Shown: piece after piece, positions 22,264 to 27,811 of the stretch
How positions within the stretch are numbered: position 1 is the stretch's first letter
Layout of the letters: each line of letters starts with the position of its first letter
Made by a program: the position numbers and the translations under genes
DNA from: Deltaproteobacteria bacterium
GTDB taxonomy: Bacteria; Myxococcota_A; UBA9042
NCBI GenBank assembly: GCA_020632665.1
Contig: JACKFC010000049.1
Coordinates: 1-27,811, forward strand
Direction of reading: 5' to 3'
DNA: 27,811 nt
The notes under the pieces: generated by a model
What the model was told of the DNA's origin: nothing
Seen by the model: the letters and a program-made list of their open reading frames with translations, nothing else
The model's database searches: none

Positions 22264-24885
22264 ATGATCAGGCAGCAGCGACCGGCCGGATTCGGCGTCA
22301 CGGCGTCGACGTTGCTCGTTGCGTGCCTGCTCGCCGGTGGCTGCAGCAGCCCCGACGACCCTGCGGATACCAGCGACGCGACGTCGAACGCCGACGCAGC
22401 GCCGGATACCGCCGACGCCACCGTCGCGGCCGACGGCCAGCAAGGCGACGTCTCGGTCGACGCCGGAACGGACAGCACGGCCTCCGATGGTGCCGGCGAC
22501 GACGCCACCGCCGACGGCAGCACCGATGCAGCCGCCAGCAACCAATGTTCGGCCGACAAGGACTGCGACGGATTCGCCGGCCCCTGCGTCAAGGTCCGCT
22601 GTGGCAGCGCCGGATTCTGCGTCGTGGAACAGATCGCCGACGGCACGGCGTGTGACGACGGCGCGCCCTGCACCGTGCTCGATCGCTGCGATGGCGGGTC
22701 CTGCAAGGGCACACCCGGTGGCTGCGATTGCAAGAGCGACGCCGACTGCAAAGCGCTCGACGACGACCTCTGCGACGGCACGTTGACCTGCATGTCGGGC
22801 GGCGCGGACGGCTCGCTCTGCGTTCCGGCGCCAGATTCCGCGGTCACCTGCACCGCATCGCCCGATCCGTGCGCCCCTTCGGCCTGTGCGCCCAAGACCG
22901 GTGCCTGCGTCGCGACGCCGTCCGACAACGGCGCACCCTGCGACGATGGCGACGCGTGCACGGTCGACACCACCTGCCAGGCCGGTTCCTGCGTCGGGCT
23001 CGGCATCTGCCCCTGCACGGTCGACGCGGACTGCAAGGACGACGACCTCTGCGACGGCACCTCGGTCTGCGACAGCAAGACCAATACCTGCGTGCTGGAC
23101 AAGGGCAGCGTCGTCGTCTGCCCGAGCGTCGACGACACCGCCTGCAACAAGAATACCTGCGACCCGAAGACCGGCGCTTGCGCGATGCAACCGGCAAGCG
23201 GCGGCACCGGCTGCGACGATGGCGATCCCTGTACTGACGGCGACTTCTGCGACGGCACGAGCTGCAAGAGCGGCCAATCGATCTGCGGCTGTACCGTCGA
23301 CGCGGATTGCGCCAGCAAGGAAGACGGAAACCTCTGCAACGGCACGCTCTATTGTGACCTGCTCGCGGCACCGCCGGTCTGCAAGGTCCACCCGTTGACC
23401 CTCGTCAGCTGCGGCGCCAGCGACGGCGGGGCCTGCTCTTCGCAAGTCTGCCAGCCGAAGACCGGCGCCTGTGCTGCGGTCGCCGCCCCGCTCGGCACCC
23501 CGTGCGACGACGGCAATGCCTGCAGCAAGGACGACACCTGCAAGGACGGCGCCTGCAAGCCCGGCCTCGACAACTGCCCGTGCAAGATCGACTCGGATTG
23601 CGCCGCCCACGATCCGAACAATCCGTGCGTCGGCAGCCTCTACTGCGACACTTCGCTGAGCGAGCCGAGCTGCAAGATCAACCCCGCGACCGTGCCGTTC
23701 TGCGATCCCGCCGACGACACTGCCTGCCTCGCCAACCGTTGTGAGCCGAAGACCGGCGGCTGCGTGATGGCGCCGCGTGCCGAGGGGGCGAGCTGCGACG
23801 CCGACGGCAGCCCGTGCACGCTCGGAGACGTCTGCAAGGCCGGCAAGTGCGTCGCCGGGCCGAACGTCTGCTCCTGCGAGGCCGACGCCGATTGCGCTGC
23901 GAAGGACGACGCCAACGTCTGCAACGGCACCCTCTACTGCAACAAGAGCGCGACGCCGTACCGATGCGAGATCAACCCGAAGACGGTCGTCACGTGTCCC
24001 ACCGCGGTCGGCGCCTGCAAAGCCGCGGTATGCGACGCCGGCACGGGCCTGTGCGGGGTGCAGAACGTCGCCGACGACACCGGCTGCGACGCGGACGGCA
24101 ACCCCTGCACGGTGGGCGACGTCTGCACCGGCGGCGTCTGCACGCCGGGTCCTGCGGCGTGCGGCTGCATCACCGACGCCGACTGCGCGGCCAAGGACGA
24201 TGGCAATCTCTGCAACGGCACGTCGTATTGCGACAAATCCGCGGCGCCCTTCGTCTGCAAGGAAAAGCCCGATTCGGCCGTGGTCTGTGGCACAGCGAAC
24301 GACACCGCCTGCAGCAAGAATACCTGCGCGAAGGCCACTGGCGCCTGCTCGATGCAGCCGGTCGACGAGAATACGCCCTGCGACGACGGGCAGAATTGCA
24401 CCGTCAGTGACCGCTGCAAGTCCGGCGTCTGCACCGGAGGCCCTTCGGTCTGTGCTTGCGAGAACGACGCCGCCTGCGCTGCGCTCGACGACGGAAATCC
24501 TTGCAACGGCACGCTCTTCTGCGACAAGTCCGCGCTGCCGTATGCGTGCAGAATCGCGCCCTCGTCGGTCATCACCTGCCCCTCGCTCGACCTGCCCTGC
24601 GCCTCGATGCAATGCGATCCCAAATCCGCGACCTGCATCGCGCAGCCCAAGGGCGCGCAGGGCGGCAGCTGCGACGACGACGACGCCTGCACTGTCAACA
24701 CGACGTGCCAAGGCACGGCCTGCACCAACGGCAAGCCAATCAGCTGCGAGGACGCCAACCCCTGCACGCTGGATCAATGCATTGCCAGCAGCGGTTGCGC
24801 CCACGTCCCGATCACCGGCCCCGCGTGTTTCGCAGGTGAGGTTTCGGGCTTTTGCGTGCAGGGCGACTGCAAGGCGGTCAATTGA
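22264..24885 (+). CDS. Cys-module lipoprotein with seven long repeat units
   Basis: An 873-residue predicted lipoprotein. Lipobox LAGGC gives the lipidated Cys27, followed by Ser-Ser. Residues about 28-93 are Asp/Ala/Ser/Thr-rich, like the linker of the 1734-residue protein. Then come a Cys region (94-153), seven units of about 96 residues with about 14 cysteines each (154-826), and a closing Cys segment. GAGGAGG 6 nt before the ATG is a near-ideal ribosome site, suggesting high expression. The stop overlaps the TTG start of the kinase by 4 bp, so the two are translationally coupled. A surface-exposed disulfide-rich ectodomain acting with the kinase is a reasonable inference; no catalytic motif is visible. 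No close named family is recognised. Confidence 0.9.
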   Translation: MIRQQRPAGFGVTASTLLVACLLAGGCSSPDDPADTSDATSNADAAPDTADATVAADGQQGDVSVDAGTDSTASDGAGDDATADGSTDAAASNQCSADKDCDGFAGPCVKVRCGSAGFCVVEQIADGTACDDGAPCTVLDRCDGGSCKGTPGGCDCKSDADCKALDDDLCDGTLTCMSGGADGSLCVPAPDSAVTCTASPDPCAPSACAPKTGACVATPSDNGAPCDDGDACTVDTTCQAGSCVGLGICPCTVDADCKDDDLCDGTSVCDSKTNTCVLDKGSVVVCPSVDDTACNKNTCDPKTGACAMQPASGGTGCDDGDPCTDGDFCDGTSCKSGQSICGCTVDADCASKEDGNLCNGTLYCDLLAAPPVCKVHPLTLVSCGASDGGACSSQVCQPKTGACAAVAAPLGTPCDDGNACSKDDTCKDGACKPGLDNCPCKIDSDCAAHDPNNPCVGSLYCDTSLSEPSCKINPATVPFCDPADDTACLANRCEPKTGGCVMAPRAEGASCDADGSPCTLGDVCKAGKCVAGPNVCSCEADADCAAKDDANVCNGTLYCNKSATPYRCEINPKTVVTCPTAVGACKAAVCDAGTGLCGVQNVADDTGCDADGNPCTVGDVCTGGVCTPGPAACGCITDADCAAKDDGNLCNGTSYCDKSAAPFVCKEKPDSAVVCGTANDTACSKNTCAKATGACSMQPVDENTPCDDGQNCTVSDRCKSGVCTGGPSVCACENDAACAALDDGNPCNGTLFCDKSALPYACRIAPSSVITCPSLDLPCASMQCDPKSATCIAQPKGAQGGSCDDDDACTVNTTCQGTACTNGKPISCEDANPCTLDQCIASSGCAHVPITGPACFAGEVSGFCVQGDCKAVN
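22723..24741 (+). repeat. Seven tandem units of about 96 residues, 14 Cys each
   Basis: Units start at the pairs CxC in CDCKSDADC, CPCTVDADC, CGCTVDADC, CPCKIDSDC, CSCEADADC, CGCITDADC and CACENDAAC. Each continues through LCxGTxxC, a CxxxP….C segment, C.PKTGAC, and ends in the four-Cys half CDDGxxCTxxDxCxxGxC, the same half-module that builds the 51-residue units of the giant lipoprotein. The first half of each unit is not present in that protein. Confidence 0.88.
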
Positions 24886-26645
24886 GCCTGTTCCGACGCG
24901 ACGCGTTTTCGTACCAGGACGGCGACGAACTCGCCGGGCGTTACCGCGTCGGTCATGCACTCGGCCGCGGCGGATTCGGCGCCGTCTACACCGGCGAGCA
25001 CCTCGGCACGCACCAGCAGGTCGCGATCAAGATGCTCTCGCCGCCCTCCTCCGAGGGTGAGGTCGCGCGCGAGCGCCACGAGCGCTTCCTGCGGGAGGCG
25101 CGGATCACCGCCCGCCTCGCCCACCCCAACACCGTGCGGGTCTTCGACGTCGGTGAAGCCGCCGACGGACCGCTCTTCTTGGTCATGGAGCTGCTGCGCG
25201 GCCCGACGCTGGAGCAGGTGCTCTCCCGCTTGGAGGAGCGCGAGCGGACGATGAGCGAGCTCGCGGCGATCCATATCGCCCTGCCCGTCCTCGGCAGCCT
25301 GGCCGAAGCGCACAATGCCGGCCTGGTCCATCGCGACCTCAAACCGGCCAACATCATGCTGAGCGACGTCTCGGGCAATGAGCCCGTGGTCAAAGTGCTG
25401 GACTTCGGCTGCTCACGGACGCTCGACTCCGAATTGACCAGTGACGGCATCGTCCTCGGCACGCCCGGCTATATGAGTCCGGAACAATGCAACGGCGAAG
25501 AGGTCGACGGCCGCGCCGATCTCTACAGCCTCGGCGTGATGCTCTACCGCGCGTTGTGTGGCCGCTTGCCCTTCATCGGCCCAGATCCGCTGACGCTGAT
25601 GTACCAGCACGCCCACGCGCCGCTGCCGGACCCGCTCGAGGTCTCCGACGGCCGGGTCTCGCCGGCGTTCGCCGCGGTGCTGAACCGGGCCTTGGCGAAG
25701 ACGCCGACCGAGCGCTTCCGTGACGCGCAGGAGATGCGGACCGCGCTCGAGACCATCCGGCACCAAGTGCTCACCAGCCCGACGCACCTCGGTGGTGGGC
25801 ATACCCGCATCGGAGCCGCCCTCGGTGGCGCCGACAAGGGTGTGCTGATCGGCCTGCTCGCGACGGCCTGGGACGGTTGGCGGCCAGACGGCGTCGAGCT
25901 CGATTCGTCGATCGAGAAGGCAGCGCTGAGCGCCGGCACCCTGCCCTACAACCGCAGCGTCGCACCTGCCGCGACCTCGCAGGCACCGAGCCTCGGCGCC
26001 GAGCCGAGCCCGTCCTCGGCGTTCTATGCCGAAGGTGCCGGGGAATCAGCCCGGGTCCGGGCCGCGGATGCCGTCCCGACGCCTCCGATCGAGCCTGCCG
26101 GCCCCGCGATGCGGGTCGTCGCCGGCGTCGCCGCGCTGCTCATCGCGATCGCCCTGGGCACGTGGCTCGGTTTCCGCGAACGGAAGAGCGTGCGCGAGCG
26201 GGTGGCCGCCGAAATGGGCACGCCGGCGCCGCAGACCGCGCAGGTCGCCCCGGCTGCAGCGCGCGAGCCCACCGCCGAACCTGCGCCGAAGCCCGCTGCC
26301 GCAGCTTCGGCTGCGGCACCCGCCGACGCGACCGCTGCCCCCGCGCCGATAGCGGCCGCAGACGCAGGGGCCGAACCCACCGACCGCGCGAGCCAACTCG
26401 CCGCGGCGGCGGCGCTGACCAACGACCTCGGCGGTCGCGTCGCGCTGCTGAAAGAGGCGCTCACGCTCCGACCGGACGATGCGACCTTGCGACAAGCCCT
26501 GGAAAAGGCGAAAACGGAGCTATCCGCCGCGCGCGCAGCGGCAGCCAAGACCCGGCAGCATCGGCGTGACCGCGCCGCGACAGCGAAAGAGAAGCCGAAG
26601 GAGGACCCGTCACGCTCTCGCATTCCCGCCGCATTCATCGATTGA
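24882..26645 (+). CDS. Membrane Ser/Thr protein kinase (Hanks type)
   Basis: A 587-residue kinase from TTG at 24882. This start makes a TTGA overlap with the lipoprotein stop and has AAGG/GGCGG upstream; a TTG 10 codons earlier is possible but less likely. Gly loop GRGGFGAVY (28-36), ATP lysine K50 (VAIKML), catalytic HRDLKPAN with D152, DFG (174-176) followed by Cys-Ser-Arg, and GTPGYMSPEQ are all intact, so the kinase should be active. A Pro/Ser/Ala-rich juxtamembrane stretch leads to one membrane helix (about 411-431). The outer part (432-587) is Ala/Pro-rich and ends in a helical segment (LLKEALTLRPDDATLRQALE) resembling half a TPR, then Lys/Arg. Its coupling to a lipoprotein and a TPR protein suggests an envelope signalling unit (inference). 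Confidence 0.93.
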   Translation: MSLFRRDAFSYQDGDELAGRYRVGHALGRGGFGAVYTGEHLGTHQQVAIKMLSPPSSEGEVARERHERFLREARITARLAHPNTVRVFDVGEAADGPLFLVMELLRGPTLEQVLSRLEERERTMSELAAIHIALPVLGSLAEAHNAGLVHRDLKPANIMLSDVSGNEPVVKVLDFGCSRTLDSELTSDGIVLGTPGYMSPEQCNGEEVDGRADLYSLGVMLYRALCGRLPFIGPDPLTLMYQHAHAPLPDPLEVSDGRVSPAFAAVLNRALAKTPTERFRDAQEMRTALETIRHQVLTSPTHLGGGHTRIGAALGGADKGVLIGLLATAWDGWRPDGVELDSSIEKAALSAGTLPYNRSVAPAATSQAPSLGAEPSPSSAFYAEGAGESARVRAADAVPTPPIEPAGPAMRVVAGVAALLIAIALGTWLGFRERKSVRERVAAEMGTPAPQTAQVAPAAAREPTAEPAPKPAAAASAAAPADATAAPAPIAAADAGAEPTDRASQLAAAAALTNDLGGRVALLKEALTLRPDDATLRQALEKAKTELSAARAAAAKTRQHRRDRAATAKEKPKEDPSRSRIPAAFID

Positions 26646-27508
26646 GTCGCTCGGCTCGCCTGCTGGCGGCCGCACTCTCCTGCGTCGTCGCGCTCGCGTC
26701 GTCGGCCCCGGCCTTTGCGGCAGCCCCGCTCAGCCCGGCGGAGCAGGCGGCTGCCGTCTCGCTGGCTGCCCGCACCAAGGGGATGAACAAGGAATACGAG
26801 GCGTGCGCGGCGATGTATCTCGAGGCGTACCGCCTGGATGCCAAGACGCTCGGCTACCTCTATTCTGCCGCCCGTTGCGAGCACAAAGGTGGCCGCTACA
26901 ACGAGGCAATCGAGCACTACGGCAAAGTGATCAGCAACGCGCCGGCCGGCGATCCGCTGGTCGAGAAGTCGACCCGCCACAAGGCGACCTGCCAAGCTGC
27001 CGTGACGCGCCAGCGTGAGGAAGCGGCGCGCGCCGAGGCCGCCAAGCGCCGTGCTGCCGAGGCCGAGGCCCGCAAGCGCGCTGCGCTGGATGCGAAGCGC
27101 AAGGCCGAGAAGGACGCCGAGGCGCAGCGACAGCAGGCCGCGCTCCGCGCTCGCTCCGAGGCGGACGCCTGGCGCCGTCCGACCGGCTGGGCGACGGTCG
27201 CGGTCGGTGTCGCGGCGGTCGGTGCCGGTGTGTGGATGCTCTCGTCCGGCAGTGACGATCTCGCGGACCTCGAGGCGAAGCTCGCCAAGCGGGACGCCAG
27301 CGAGAAGATCGTCGGCATCACCTACGAGGACGCGACCCAGCAGCAAGAGGCTGCGAACCGCAAGACTGGCGTCGGTGCCGCTCTGGTCGGCGCCGGCTTG
27401 CTTTCGGGTGGCTTGGGTGCCTGGCTGGTGTGGACCTCGCGCGATCAGCGGGTCACGGTGCGGCCCTTCAATCGGTACCGCGGAGTGCGCGTCACGATGC
27501 GCTTCTAG
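26642..27508 (+). CDS. TPR/coiled-coil membrane protein coupled to the kinase
   Basis: A 288-residue protein starting at TTG 26642, which overlaps the kinase stop as TTGA; no ribosome site is visible, so translation likely depends on coupling. A signal peptide ends near APAFA (about residue 27). Residues about 35-100 form TPR-like helices (EYEACAAMYLEAYRLDAKTL, then YSAARCEHKGGRYNEAIEHY). An Ala/Arg/Lys/Glu coiled coil follows (about 120-175), then two hydrophobic segments (GWATVAVGVAAVGAGVWML and VGAALVGAGLLSGGLGAWLV) separated by a charged stretch, and a basic tail. This layout is common for periplasmic TPR proteins beside kinases in such genomes. The exact role is unknown; a partner or scaffold for the kinase is inferred. 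Confidence 0.85.
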   Translation: MSRSARLLAAALSCVVALASSAPAFAAAPLSPAEQAAAVSLAARTKGMNKEYEACAAMYLEAYRLDAKTLGYLYSAARCEHKGGRYNEAIEHYGKVISNAPAGDPLVEKSTRHKATCQAAVTRQREEAARAEAAKRRAAEAEARKRAALDAKRKAEKDAEAQRQQAALRARSEADAWRRPTGWATVAVGVAAVGAGVWMLSSGSDDLADLEAKLAKRDASEKIVGITYEDATQQQEAANRKTGVGAALVGAGLLSGGLGAWLVWTSRDQRVTVRPFNRYRGVRVTMRF

Positions 27509-27529
27509 CGACGCCGAACCTCCGCGGCA

Positions 27530-27811
27530 CTACTCCATCAACGCGGGCGCGAGCTCACCGCCGGTCGGCCGGCGATTGCTCGGCCGCCCCGTCGGGCGCG
27601 GCGGGTTGCCGGGTGATGGCTTGGGCTCGGCGGCCCGCGCCGGAGCCGTGGCGTCCGCCGCTGCCGCAGCGGCGCGCGCGGCGGCAGCCTGGGCTTGCTG
27701 CTCGGCTGCGGCCTTCTGTGCCGCGGCAGCCTGCTCGGCCTGCTTGGCCTTGGCGGCGGCGACTTCGGCCTCGGCAGCCTGGACCAGGACGCCCCACGCG
27801 GCGTTCCCCGG
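27530..27811 (-). CDS. Partial Ala-rich coiled-coil protein (C-terminal end only)
   Basis: An open frame enters from the right edge on the minus strand and stops at TAG (27532-27530), giving 93 residues. The visible part is PGNAAWGVLVQAAEAEVAAA, a KAKQAEQAAAAQKAAAEQQA-type helix, then an Ala run and a Pro/Arg tail ending GGELAPALME. The composition matches the Ala/Lys coiled-coil regions of the two TPR proteins in this window. The start and any domain lie outside. It is convergent with the TPR gene, 21 bp apart. Low complexity makes this less certain than a normal gene, but the frame has no stop over its whole length. Confidence 0.5.
   Translation of the reverse strand, partial: PGNAAWGVLVQAAEAEVAAAKAKQAEQAAAAQKAAAEQQAQAAAARAAAAAADATAPARAAEPKPSPGNPPRPTGRPSNRRPTGGELAPALME

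Noticed and set aside
21724..24960. 1078-codon minus-strand frame opposite the acyltransferase and Cys lipoprotein
   Set aside because: It is an antisense shadow of repeats with strong motifs on the plus strand; it has no recognisable domain.
27555..27797. 80-codon Arg/Gly-rich minus-strand frame at the right end
   Set aside because: A different minus-strand frame is open from 27811 to the stop at 27530 and gives an Ala/Gln/Lys helix typical of neighbours; the Arg/Gly version is its shadow.

Overview
The window is GC-rich, densely coded bacterial chromosome. Its content suggests a Gram-negative predatory or social lineage such as Myxococcota/Bradymonadia. The grounds are four lipoprotein signal peptides, giant Cys/Asp-rich lipoproteins built from CDDGxxCT modules, a MopE-type CNxxDDDCDG motif, a membrane Ser/Thr kinase and Ala/Lys-rich TPR proteins. 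The lineage is inferred from gene style; no rRNA or other marker is present.

Layout, left to right. (1) 1-473 has no intact gene; it holds a probable C-terminal remnant of an IS91-type transposase and two small hairpins. (2) 474-8889 is a minus-strand run, in transcription order: GH13 alpha-amylase-like lipoprotein, a 1734-residue lipoprotein with 25 tandem 51-residue, eight-cysteine units and a fibrinogen-like C-terminus, ThpR (RNA 2',3'-cyclic phosphodiesterase), and a small SAM methyltransferase. (3) 8941-14435 is a plus-strand run: an MrfA/YprA-type helicase with a long C-terminal extension, a GAD/CSAD-type PLP decarboxylase, and a secreted TPR/coiled-coil protein. (4) 14454-18605 (minus) is a 1383-residue lipoprotein joining a VWA domain, Cys modules, a six-repeat NHL-type propeller and a C-terminal beta-sandwich-like region. 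(5) 18799-27508 is a five-gene plus-strand run: SLC12-type cation-chloride cotransporter homologue, PlsC-type acyltransferase, a second Cys-module lipoprotein, a membrane Ser/Thr kinase and a TPR membrane protein. The last three are joined by two identical 4-bp TTGA stop/start overlaps. (6) A partial Ala-rich gene runs in from the right edge on the minus strand.

The strongest candidate for an undescribed system is the set of three giant Cys-module lipoproteins (1833-7037, 14454-18605, 22264-24885). All share the four-Cys half-module CDDGxxCTxxDxCxxGxC behind an Asp-rich linker, and they carry different extra domains: fibrinogen-like, VWA plus NHL, or none. The third is translationally coupled to a transmembrane kinase and a TPR protein. 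I read these as a family of cell-surface binding or sensing stalks, one of them wired to a kinase. The architecture and coupling are visible in the sequence; the function is inference.
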